From: Epiperipatus broadwayi
Taxonomy: Eukaryota > Onychophora > Udeonychophora > Euonychophora > Peripatidae
Assembly: GCA_028023455.1 (NCBI GenBank)
Contig: JAQFVV010000030.1
Location: 9,202,876-9,266,875, forward strand
Length of the DNA: 64,000 nucleotides
Direction of reading: 5' to 3'
Shown here piece by piece: positions 15,181 to 26,329 of the stretch. Both the position numbers and the translations under genes were made by a program. Under the pieces are notes generated by a model. The model was given only the letters and a program-made list of their open reading frames with translations, was not told where the DNA came from and searched no databases. Each line of letters opens with the position of its first letter. The stretch's first letter is position 1.

Positions 15181-15480
15181 TCATCCTGTAAATAAATATC
15201 TCTGTTTCATTACCATTGTTACTTTCATTATCCAGAAATCTAAAATAATAAAGTTTATTATTCATTATTTTAAAAGTGTACATTTCAAAAATTATATAAA
15301 ATTTATTTATCTATTTCATTTATCATGCCTGCATTGTAATAAGATACATACTATATTGTTTCATCTTTATTTCAAGTGTATTTTGTAATGCTGTGGGCAG
15401 CATAAAATTATCCTTTCTACCTGCTGCATTATTTTTCTTTTATATTTAGTACAGGTTCATACTTAAAGATATTAAAATTA

Positions 15481-16011
15481 AACAAAGCAAAACTCTCCAT
15501 ACAGTAGTGCCATCTTGTGCCAACAAGAGCAATTAATGGATGCCAGAAGGCTTGTGCATAAAATTCCCATCTAGTGCCTACTCATCCAATATCTCCAGAC
15601 TAGTTTCTGGCTTGTGGCCTTCGTCAGTGAGGAGCCTTGGATCTGAGAGCACTGCACCTAGATCTTAGGATCTAATGCAACTCTCTAGCAGCCACCTTTT
15701 AACTCTACTTAACTATAAAACTATGAGAATGAAATTGAAAACAATAATATTTTCAATCTAAGCTCAATAGCTTATATAGTCATATGGGTCTGAACTCAAT
15801 TCAGCACCCATACATTTTGGTGAGTTTGGCTCTTTAACAACCATAGCCACCACTATCCTATTAGGCAGAATTGGTGTTAAACTACTAAACATCACATGAT
15901 TGCTTTTGTTGGCACAAGATGGCATTACTGTATGGAGAGTTTTGCTTTGTTTTGAATTGTTTAATAACAATTATGTGCTAGTATGAGATAGTGATCATGT
16001 GATGTTTAGTG
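15481..16011 (+). mobile_element. SE-family element, copy C, with 13-bp target duplication
   Basis: The best-defined full copy is 531 bp long. It starts AACAAAGCAAAACTCTCC and ends GATCATGTGATGTTTAGTG, and is flanked by perfect direct repeats GATATTAAAATTA at 15468-15480 and 16012-16024. Inside, the first ~50 bp reappear inverted at 15899-15951, and the GATCATGTGATGTTTAG end appears inverted near 15880-15900. The overall termini are therefore different sequences, although both have internal inverted partners. It is non-coding. The 13-bp duplication length argues against most cut-and-paste superfamilies. Confidence 0.85.
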
Positions 16012-17337
16012 GATATTAAAATTAGTTATATTTATAGGTGATATAAATTGAATACTTATATAGGAAGATATTTTAAAATATTTAAAGGGTTTATATCATA
16101 CTTGATTTTGCATTTTTGTTTGCCTAAGATACAAGATAATATATAATAGTCATGAGAAAGATAGAATATTTAATGTATAATTTATGTAGTTATTGCATTT
16201 AAGAATTTTAAAATATTTATCACAAAATCATTTTTCTTGTACCAAGAACATGAATGAATATTAGTATATAAGTTTGAATTTTAAGAAGAACCTGAGATTA
16301 AAGAAAAACTTGAGATTTTAAATATAAAAAGAACCCGATATACTAATATTTGTATTTATGTGGTAGCTTCTCTATATAAGAGTGCTCATTCTCTGTAGAA
16401 TGAAATCTGTACTCATTATAGTACCGACCCTGGGTGATCTCTGAGAAGGTTACAAAACTATAATTTCAATATTGATTACTTAGTATGTGTAATTAGTTCT
16501 GGAGAGAGATCAATATTAATTATCATATGTTAATCAGTCTCTAAAGTTTAATCTATGCTGTTACAAATAGATGCTATAAGGTATCTAAAAAATAATTGTA
16601 AATATTTAAATAGTTTGAAATATTTTATAAGAATTATCCCTTTTGTTTATCAATACAGGCATATTAAAGAATGTATAATAATATTTATATAATTAATTAC
16701 TTTTGTAGCAATAAGATTGACACATAAATACTATTGTTGTTTAGTAGAGAAAAGCCCCTAGCAACATGCGTTATAATCTTTTATTCATAAATGTTAGTTT
16801 AGATAAGCCTCTTATATAATAAAAAAAATATTTTCAAATGGATTACCTTAATTCGAAAATCCACTTGAAATTCTAATTTATAGTAATGAAAATAATTTGA
16901 CCGTTTCATTGCCAAATTTGAGCACATAATTAAGAAAATTACTAACTCTTCCTAAAGGATAGCTAATAAAGAGAGGTCATTTTTGAAGTTAAAAATGATA
17001 AAAAAAATATTTAAGTTAAAACATGTTACAAATTGCTCATTAATTTGTGAGTGATAGCTATGGAGAATAACATAAATTACAATATAACAATTCCTCAATT
17101 GTTCTAGAGAATAACATATGTTGATGATATTGTATCAAAATATAGTTCTGTTAAAGCTTAAAAGTAAATTTATAATTATGTAATAGTAATTTTTTTCATT
17201 ATTATGTTTAATAAAACATTAATATGCATATAAAATCATGTAGAATTTGCTTTTTGTTTTGAGGGAGAGAGCAACCAATTGCTATTTTGCATAAGGGTAC
17301 TTCCCAACAAATAACATTTGATGTGATGATAATAGTT
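16012..17337. other. AT-rich intergenic DNA, nothing recognised
   Basis: No supported gene or repeat family, apart from the right target duplication of the preceding element at its start. Confidence 0.45.
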
Positions 17338-17617
17338 ATGTAAATACTTTTAAAACAGACTTTAACCTGCATCAAATGCACTTTGAAATTTATAATAGTC
17401 AAGCAATATCTTTATTTTGCTGATAGAGGGACCTCTCAAACCAAGATACAAGATAGTGACTTTTATAAAAAATAAGATCAGCCATCTTATATTTAACCTA
17501 ATTTTTCACTTATATAGGCCAATCTGAAGCATCTTGATTTAGGAGCAGTGCTTGACTATTATAAATTACAAGACACATTTGATACAGGTTAAAACCTGTT
17601 TTAAAAGTATTTACATA
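17338..17617. repeat. Foldback with about 70-bp inverted arms
   Basis: The left arm (17338-17406) contains ATGTAAATACTTTTAAAACA and later CTTTGAAATTTATAATAGTC. The right arm (17549-17617) is its imperfect reverse complement, containing GACTATTATAAATT and TGTTTTAAAAGTATTTACAT. A spacer of about 140 bp separates them. It is non-coding and could be a MITE, but flanking duplications are not evident. Confidence 0.8.
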
Positions 17618-18225
17618 TATGTCCTGTGTGCTTAATAAATAATTATAACTCTACAATGACTGGTTATGTGGATGTAGGGTTTTATGTTAGTGCCTAAACA
17701 TTCAGACGACAGCTCTGGTTGGTGTAAATGTATGACATTTAAAGTGAATTCACTACATTTTGTTTTTTATTAGAAATTAAGTTTATAGTTGGTTAGTACA
17801 CTAATGATAATCAGCATATATCAATATCCCAGCATTATTTTTAATTTATTATGAGTAACATATAAGCACTTAAGTATTTCATCAGGATTATTGGGTTAAA
17901 TTTGTCTCTAAGTTTGGCAGTAGCTAGATAAGTAGCCTATTTTATACTATATCTCTTTTAAATCAAATCATAAGGTTGATTGTTCATTGATCAGTTAATT
18001 GTTTATGTATACTGCTGGATAAATATTATTTATAATAACTGCTATATACAGAGGTAAAATTTGTTTACCAGCTGTATAAGCATCTACAATAATTTAATGA
18101 AAAACAAACACAAAACAACTTTATTCCCTATGCTAATTATGTAGAGAATAATAAAATAATATGAGTGATACAACTTTGGCTTCTTTATGTAATTTCAACA
18201 ATTAGCTGCATGATAAATCGTTATT
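17618..18225. other. AT-rich intergenic DNA, nothing recognised
   Basis: No feature supported. Confidence 0.45.
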
Positions 18226-18752
18226 AAAACAGGCAAAACTCTCCATACAGTAGTGTAAGCCAGAGTAATCAATGAATGCCAAAAGGATTAGTTTTTGTCT
18301 TGTGACTTTCATTAGTGAGAGCATTGAATCTGAAAGCAGTGCACCTAGATTCTAGGAACTAATGCAACCCTCCAGAATCCACCTTTTATTGCTACTTAAC
18401 TACAAAACTATAAAAATAAAATTGAAAATACAATGATATTTTTAATCTAAGCTCATTAGCATATATAGTCATATAGGTCTAAATTCAGTTCAGTACCCAT
18501 ATATTTTGATATCTTTGGTTTTTTAATAACCATAGCATCACTTATTAGGCATGATTGGTATTAAACAACTAAACATCACATGATCACCATTTGTTATGCT
18601 TGCTCATAACTGTAAAACAGGCAAAATTCTCCATATCTTTTGGCATCCATTGATTACTCTGGCTTGCACTGAGTGGCACTACTGTATGGAGAGTTTTTCC
18701 TGTTTTAATTACAGTTATGAGCAAGCATAGAAATGGTGATCATGTGATGTTT
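18226..18752 (+). mobile_element. SE-family element, copy D, with internal hairpin
   Basis: This copy starts AAAACAGGCAAAACTCTCC and ends GATCATGTGATGTTTA. The right third is a long hairpin. The segment 18567-18630 (family end, a TTATGCTTGCTCATAACTGT block, then a second copy of the start) is repeated in reverse complement at 18690-18752. Flanks show a diverged similarity (ATGATAAATCGTTATT on the left, ATGATAAGCTGTTCATT on the right) that may be an aged target duplication. It is non-coding. Confidence 0.8.
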
Positions 18753-19109
18753 AATGATAAGCTGTTCATTGGCACAAACATTGTATACAAAGTCCAATTA
18801 TCTGTGTGTATCCATATACTTTGGTTTTAACATAGACATTCTAATCTTATTTCTAATATCAGTATTTAATTAACCATTTCACTGACTTCTACAATAATTA
18901 GTGTGCACATTGAATTTGTTAGTTCATAAGTTTGCACAATTGCTACTCACATGGTTATCTATGTTGTTCTGCCACTGATAGAACTTAGTAGGGATTATTT
19001 TAATATATTGACTTCGTTCAATATCAAATCTGGATTTTCTCCTTTATGCTAATTTTCTAGAAAACATTTATACTAATAATAAATTTAATGTACTGTCTGT
19101 ACATAGAAT

Positions 19110-19131
19110 AAAAGTTTTTATTAAACTTTTA

Positions 19132-19169
<38 letters not shown>

Positions 19170-19175
19170 TAAAAG

Positions 19176-19215
<40 letters not shown>
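19110..19215. repeat. (TA)n hairpin flanked by an inverted repeat
   Basis: The segment TTAAACTTTTATTAA, then a TA run, then TTAATAAAAGTTTAA forms a perfect hairpin, followed by a second TA run ending TTAATCAC. Such TA runs are common replication-slippage sites. Confidence 0.9.
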
Positions 19216-19216
<1 letters not shown>

Positions 19217-19728
19217 TCACAATGAATATATGGGTTTAAGAACACACATATATTCTGTGATTACATATGAAATCATTTATTAATAAATGATCAAATTAAT
19301 TTTAAAAGAAAAGTGATAATAATGTAAATTATAATATGCTTTAAAGCCTTTTTATTAAAATGTTGCATCATCTTGTCATTTTAACAAAATAAAAAAAAAG
19401 GTTAGCAGTAAAGAGCAAGTAGGAGGGAGAGTAATTAATTCTAAATAAAAAGTTAAAACTGGCTCTTCATTTTTATAAATTTAAAATATAAAAAAAAAAA
19501 CTAAAACGTGTAATTTGTATAAAGAAAATATTTAAATTTAAATTCATTTAGAGATTACTTGGCTGATAAAGAAAAGAAAAAGAAATAATATCTTCCATTG
19601 TACTAATTAAAGCAACGAAGGAAAAAACTACAGACATTAAACTTATCAAACATTAGATTAATCTAAGCAAGAAGTTAGATTAAAACAAAATTAATTAAAC
19701 CATATTGAAGGATGATGAATAGAAAACA
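19216..19728. other. AT-rich spacer, nothing recognised
   Basis: No gene or repeat family supported. Confidence 0.45.
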
Positions 19729-20214
19729 ATGAGGGAGAAGCATATAAAAGGACTGAGAGATCCATACTTTCAGATTAATATAGGTCATATTCATTATCAT
19801 TATTATTGCCAGATGCAGCAAAATTATCATTTAGCAATATTCTCTTATAAGAAATTTAAAGAAAAAAGATGGCAAAAGCCATCAGCATTTCCAGCATACA
19901 GGTGCATCTACTGCTATTTATTCAAGGGCAACCTAGAAGCATGCAGTGCTAAACAACAACTGAAGTGTGTGGCTAGCCTTCCAACCCCAGTCCTCAATAC
20001 CATCAAATGCTTTCCACCTGAAATTCATGCCTGCCTCATGGTCTGTGGACTACAAAAATCTCTCCTTCATGGAAAAGTGGAAAAATCAATAAGAAGCCAA
20101 ACCATTGATGGGAGAAAAGGGCCAACAGTTGGTGATCAACAAATCATGAAACAAGCAATGAATGAAAGTGTGATATGGTATCCAAAAAGAAAACTCCTAG
20201 GTAAATATAATTAG
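19729..20214 (+). CDS. Unrecognised 161-codon reading frame, possible exon
   Basis: I do not recognise this protein. It is the longest non-repetitive, non-transposon frame in the window and is less AT-rich than its surroundings from about 19860 to 20200. The C-terminal 110 residues look protein-like, with several cysteines (YRCIYCYLF, EACSA, KCVAS, HACLMVCG) and basic patches, but form no zinc-binding pattern I can name. A pyrimidine-rich stretch ends in CAG near 19814 and CTAGGTAAAT lies at the 3' end near 20200, so acceptor and donor sites are conceivable. Equally, it may be a chance frame inside an old transposon. No neighbouring exon was found. Confidence 0.2.
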   Translation: MREKHIKGLRDPYFQINIGHIHYHYYCQMQQNYHLAIFSYKKFKEKRWQKPSAFPAYRCIYCYLFKGNLEACSAKQQLKCVASLPTPVLNTIKCFPPEIHACLMVCGLQKSLLHGKVEKSIRSQTIDGRKGPTVGDQQIMKQAMNESVIWYPKRKLLGKYN

Positions 20215-20519
20215 TATTATATCATTTTAAAGATTTGAACAGTGCATGAAAGACTTTAATGAACTTTAATAACTACAGCCACAGTAATCTTTAATGTTGC
20301 CTTCATAAATTTTTATCATTTTGTATTAAAACTATGGGTCTAAGTTTATTTAAAATTTTATTATAATGTGTTAATATTATGAGCATGTATAAATAAAATA
20401 TTTATTTGCTTAATTGTCTGATCGATTTTCTCTTTTATAACTGTACCACTAATAGGTTAAATTATAGTTAATTATAAGTATCGGGCAAGTGTGTTAAATA
20501 AAGATTTCTCCTCACAAGT

Positions 20520-21030
20520 GAGAAAAGGAGCTAGGTTGGTGATATATCAAGTGCTAGATTGTATACCTGTCATCTGGGCACACTGACCATATACCTTGTG
20601 GTTATCTGGTGACTGGGGTTAAACTTCAAAAACAAATAACGTACTTTGGATTGCAAGGGTTTAAATCTAGCAGCTGAAAATTTCTATAGCCTGGAAATGC
20701 GATTGCAGATTATATTTTGCATAGCTTCAGTATGGTTATAGGTACAATTGGTGTTTCATCTACCTGTGGTATTATACTTCTCTGCTTGAAGGGCCAGTCT
20801 GCTGCAATAGTGAGAATACAGCCAGAGTTCAGATTGAGATTTAAAATATATAATCAGAGTAATTTAGTACCACCTGATTCAATATACAATGCACAAAACA
20901 GTCCATTCCTCCCCCATTCTAGACAATATTCTGATTGTCATCAAACTCTGGAGGCCCATTACATTCCCTGGATCTGGTTGCATTTGCATAGTGTTGTGAA
21001 GCACATCAGTGTGCTGTAATATTTATGTGC
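20520..21030 (+). other. Less AT-rich tract with a 100-codon unrecognised frame
   Basis: The tract stands out by its higher G+C. It contains GGGTTTAAATCTAG near 20659, which resembles a tRNA B box, and a 100-codon frame at 20717-21019 with no motif I know. Either a decayed mobile element or a chance frame could explain it. I do not assign function. Confidence 0.3.
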
Positions 21031-24000
21031 AACACAATATAGGCCCACAACTGCTAATATGAACATCACTGTTCTATAGGCCATAAATTTTGGGTCATAC
21101 AAGTGGCATTTTTATGTGTTTTAGCATATAAACAACATGACCAAGTAGTGTGTATGTCTGATCAACCAGTACTAGATTTATTTTGCTAAAGTTTTATAAG
21201 AAAGGAATGCAGGCACATGTGTGTGTGTGTGTAGAAAGGGTTAGAAACAATTAGATTAGATTTATAAAATCTGGAACATTCCTTAAAAAATTAGATAAAT
21301 AATTAAGGAATTTAAATTAAATCTATTTAACTTTCTTTAATTGTAGATTTATAAATTTATAAAGGCAGGAGGTTTGAAAATATATATTTATATAACATTC
21401 TGATAAAAGCAATTAAGAAATTTAAATTTAAGCTACATAAACTTTAAAATTCTTTAACATATTTTAATAATATTTGTAAAGACAGATTAATTACATGGCG
21501 TAGGTATATTTATAAGTATTATTGAAACTATACCTAATTAATAAAAACTAAAATAATTGTCTTGGTATTATCTATTTAAAAAATAATGTTTACAATATTT
21601 GGCCTTATGGTGTTGATTGATGCTTAATTACTATGAGAAGTGCAAGTAGACAAAAGATAGTTGAAATTTGAAAAATTTTACTAATCAATAAAAAATACAT
21701 CATTAAATTTTAGTGAAGTTGATCAAAATTATTATCAGCAGAAATACTTTTAATTAAAACTTATCCCGATTCCTTTTTGTTGAAAAATGGTATAAATCCC
21801 TATGTAAATGGAAAATCAAGATCTCTTTTATGAAAAATTATTCAAACTTGTCAACAAGATTTCCTTCAAAGTTATTTTCAAAAAGTTCATTAGTCATTTG
21901 GCTGTTAAAAGCCATGTATTATGCTAACCTGTGTGTAGAAGCTTGTATCTGATTCTTCTTCACTGTCCCAGGGCAGTCAAGTTTGTAATCTTGATGTAGT
22001 CTGTGAAAAAGCTTCACATATAAAGTCTTCTGACCTGTTGAACCTGTGTGCTAATGTTCCTGCCATCATAAATGAGTTTAGCTGGCTGAACCTTTATTCA
22101 AGAAATAAGCTGTCTAGTCAATTATGCCACCCTCACAATCATATGCTATTCCAAAGAATCACCTTATCTCCATAATATTAGCTACTAATATACAAGAAAA
22201 AGATCACCCAGGACCAAGTGAATTGCACCATGAAAGTGATGGATCATTATATCTACATACTACTCTTCATACTTTGATGTGTTTTTAAAATCCTTTGTGA
22301 AGATACAGAAATTTTCAACTCTTGCCATGAAGCCTTTGAAATACTGAAAGACTGGTAAAAACTTAACAATTCATCTACATTTGATGTTTCCCTTTTACGT
22401 TTATTATTTAATTCTTTTTGTGCTATATATTTTTCTTTAACTTTATGTTACTATATCCTTATTATACATATACTTTAAACTATCCTGTTAATGATTGAAT
22501 ACATTACTATATGCGGTTATTCTTAAGTTATGCATATGTGCTAAATTTAGGTATTCCATGATGAGGTAATGAAGGATTTTTTTATCAAAAATATTTTGTT
22601 TCTTAAATTTCTAAGAATCATGCTAAAAGAAAGCTAATTAATCAAAAGAACAGAGTTGGTATAATCTGCTTTGTTCACCTGGCTCAAAGATTTTGCTTTT
22701 CTGTAATACAATCATTCAAGCATTTTAATTATGCTTTTTAACAAATATAAAATAAGTTGAACTAGTTTTAAAAATAATATTAAAAATAAAGTTAATTTAT
22801 ATTTTTCAAAGGGACACACACACACACATATATATATATATATTGTAGGAGTATATATATACTCATACATGCATATAATCAATATGTATACATTATATTT
22901 GTATTCCTATATTTATACAAATATAATATGTAATTTAGTAAATTAGTATTTTTCATTCTTTAAAATGAAAAACATTGTTGGAGAAAAAAACAGTTGACAT
23001 AGCGATGACTTCTGGGTTCACATACAGTTTATCAAATTAAAGGAAATGAAATTAACTTAGTGATTTAACATCGAATTGTATTGTAACAATGTAGAATGCG
23101 ATATGCTTCAGCAAGATTATGCAGCGAGATATAATTTTTTTTTTTTGTTAGAAGATTAAGGATTCTATTCTTGCAGCTATATCCTCACAAAGACTTATAC
23201 TGTGATCAATTTAAAAGAACAGTGTATAAGATCAAATCTATATTTTGAACAATTTAATACTTATTAGAAGAAATTTCTAATATTTTTTTAAGAAAGTAAT
23301 TTGAATATATTTTCATGTTCGATAAAAATTGTTCTAATTGGAGTTCAAAAATGTGAACTTCGTTTTAAAAAAGAACATGTTTATAAAAACTTCAACTAAA
23401 TTTAATGTACTTTATATTATAAAGAAAATGCAGAGTGAGTAGAACGCGTATTTATTGTCAGATATATAAAATGCACTTAACCTAGTCAAATATATCTGTG
23501 TGAATAACATCTTTTTCTGAATGCCTATTAAATTATATAAAAGTTATATCTTCAAAATGGAATTATAATTGTTAATAAAATAACTGTGTATTAATGAAAG
23601 TGAAATCTACATACAAAGAGGAAACTAAATGTCAACTTGGGATATCCTATTTTCTTTAATGTATAACAATGAAGGAATTAAAAATTGCATCTTTGAAGGA
23701 TTTTCATTTGTGAATTCCAGGAACATCTGAGACTATTGTATGAACTTTTATAAATACCATTTAAGTTTTTTGAAAATTATAATTGGGAAAGATTAATTTC
23801 ATTTCCTTTATTATCGTATTCATTTCATTAAAGAACTGAATAATAAGAGAGAATTAATAATTTAAAATATTTTTATTTTTATTTATGATTAATAAAGATT
23901 TAGATATAGGTTAAAAAATATTAATATGGGAAAGGCATGTAAAAATATAAAGGGATAAAGTGAACTTGGAGGTGAGAAATTAAATTATTTTTAAATTCAC

Positions 24001-24340
24001 ATACTATTATTTTCTATGACATGACCCTACATTGTTTATACTAATCCAAATAATTTAATAACCATAATGTATGATAAGTGGATAAATGACTAACATTGAT
24101 TTGAAATATATATTTTTATATTAATAAAAATAAATGATGTACAATCATTTTAATGAATGAAAACATTATATATAAATGATTGGATTCTTATTTGTATAAT
24201 CTAATTGTTATAGAATAGTGTTAATATAAAAGTCTTAATATTTAGATACTTAAATTTTTCATACGTTGTAAAATCATGTGGTGTTATAAGTTAGAAAATA
24301 TATCTTTCGTAAGTAAATAGAATATTTATATTTTTAATAT
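21031..24340. other. AT-rich intergenic DNA; small CA/TA repeat
   Basis: A (CA)n-(TA)n run lies at about 22812-22845. Positions 21880-22330 are somewhat richer in G+C and look like decayed repeat DNA, but no protein motif is visible on either strand. Confidence 0.4.
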
Positions 24341-25832
24341 TGTGACAGTCAGAATCGTCTATCTCGCTAACACACTGCAGAATTCAAACTGCAGACATGA
24401 AACTGATCATTCTAGGAGGGGTTGCCTTCTAGATATACTAAGTTCGAATCTAAAGTCCAAATTTCACAGTGCCATCTACGTGATAACGCATCTGATGCCA
24501 CTACTAGTATAATCTTTGACCGGTACCTGGTGGTCAGGGAGAAACAAAAGACTCTATACTAAAAGAAGCTTGGGTGGCTAATTAACGTCTATGGATTTAC
24601 AAAAGAAATGCAGAAAATATATATATATAGACCGAGACAGTGATAGGAATCAAATAAAATAAGAGATCAAATTTAGTTTTAAATAATTTCACAAAATTTA
24701 TTTATATAAATTATATATATAATGCCACTGTCTGCTTATATGAGACAGGGACGCATATTAAATAATTGTGGGCATTATATTTCAATAAATGACAAAAGGT
24801 TTTAAAGCAAAGTGATATATTCTATTCCTCGGGCTAATAGCATTACGATAATGTGCTTGATGAGATAGGAACATGTGCGAGGTGCTTTGAGTAATTATAC
24901 AAGTTTAAGAAAATATTTGAAAATTAAGTGTTCTAAAATATTTATTGATTTCGAGAATAGCACGGACTAAAGCTTACTAAGCAACAAAGTGGGAATGTGA
25001 TCAAAGCATTTATTTGAGAATAATAATAATAGAGTTGCATTGGGAGGTCAGTATTGCTGATAATGAATTTATTAAAGTTGGAGGGTGTGACACGTTTAAG
25101 TCACGGATGCTTTGTAAAATAAATATAAAATAAAACAATATTGAAGATCCGGAATAATTACGGAGGGCATCTCACCGCTAACCCGTAGGAAAGTATTTTA
25201 TGAACAGCCAAAACTTAGCGACTGTGTGACGATTGCGTTTAATTCCCAGGTGTGTCATTTGGGACACACTCTGCCTGGAAACTTGCAATAAACGAAAAGA
25301 ACGGACTTTGCCGTGTAAAGAATCCTTGGAAAAATAAAACAAAGCGGTCTCAACAACCAATTCATTTACCAGCAATACGAGACTAGTGTATATAAAAACA
25401 TACTGAATGGGTTTTACTCGGATTAAGAGAAATGCTCAATCAAATTCCCAGAAATTCATTTAAAAAGGGTCCGCACATTCTCGACGTCAATGATGAACTT
25501 TGTAATTAAAGTAGAACACGGTAATTAAAATAGGAAAATGCATGCTTGCGGGTTTGAAAAGTAAGTATAGATTTATATACGCAATCATGCATTAAGGGAC
25601 ACATTTAATCATTGACCTCGCACATACTCTCATATTAGATTAAAATCAATAACATGTAGATTTTAAACTATGTGATTATATTATATATTAAAGAATAGAA
25701 TCACCCTCGAATGAGTGATTTGCAAGATAATAAAAATTGGAAATTATTTAGAAATTTAAAATATGCCTTTATAGCAGCGTCTTAGTTTCAACAAAAAGAA
25801 TAATTCACTCGGTCAAAGACGATTCTGACACA
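24341..25832. mobile_element. 1.5-kb CpG-rich tract with short inverted termini
   Basis: The left edge reads TGTGACAGTCAGAATCGTCT. The right edge is AGACGATTCTGACACA, whose complement TGTGTCAGAATCGTCT matches it apart from four extra bases. Between them there are about 40 CpG dinucleotides, far above the surrounding density, and no long reading frame (the best is 65 codons, 25178-25375 minus). The TG...CA edges could also be those of a solo LTR, but the inverted match is longer than LTR ends usually show. No clear target duplication was found. This may be a recent non-autonomous element. Confidence 0.45.
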
Positions 25833-26032
25833 TTATCATAATAAAATAACAGAAAGCTTAATAAATAGAAAATATTAACCCAAGGATAGAGAGCAAAATG
25901 TTGAGTATATTTAAACACGTTAAAGAAATACATAATGAAGTTATGTGAAATATCAGAAAAACAATTTTAAAATAGCTATAGCATGTTAGTTATCACAAGA
26001 GCTCTTGGGTTAATTTAGGTTACCTCTGGAGA

Positions 26033-26324
26033 CGCATTTGCAGGTAGATGTTCAGCAGGTTTTATAATTCAGCAGCAAAATCTGGAATGTTCATATTTTT
26101 GCAGCAGCAGCAGTTCCGGGGTTCTTTGTGTAATATCTTCCGATGGTCTACGGCAGCATATGACCATTTCGGAGAGAAATAGCCTTCTCGCGCTCTACTC
26201 TGTCATGTCAAGATTTACAAATTACTATAATAATTTTGGTTAGACACATTAGACCTCAGAATGATTTCTCTTAGAAACATTAGAAGAAAAAACTGGAGAA
26301 CAAAAGAAAAACCTTCTTTTTATA
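26033..26324 (-). promoter_or_regulatory. Possible minus-strand promoter and first exon
   Basis: On the minus strand, TATAAAAAG lies at 26316-26324. About 30 bases downstream begins a 250-bp tract that is richer in G+C and CpG (GAGCGCGAGAAGG, CTGCCGTAGACCATCGG). It ends near 26035 with ATGCGTCTCCAGAG|GTAACC, where GTAACC could be a splice donor four to five codons after a start codon. Several upstream ATGs are followed quickly by stops. A CAG triplet run lies at 26103-26111. This is inference from composition and signals only; no downstream exon was recognised. Confidence 0.25.
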
Positions 26325-26329
26325 GTAGA

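Noticed and set aside
24341-25832. Solo LTR of a retrotransposon
   Set aside because: TG...CA edges fit, but the 16-bp inverted match is longer than usual for LTR ends, and I found no target duplication or second LTR. Kept as an unclassified element instead.
26103-26111. CAG triplet run as an expandable microsatellite
   Set aside because: Only about four units; too short to matter.
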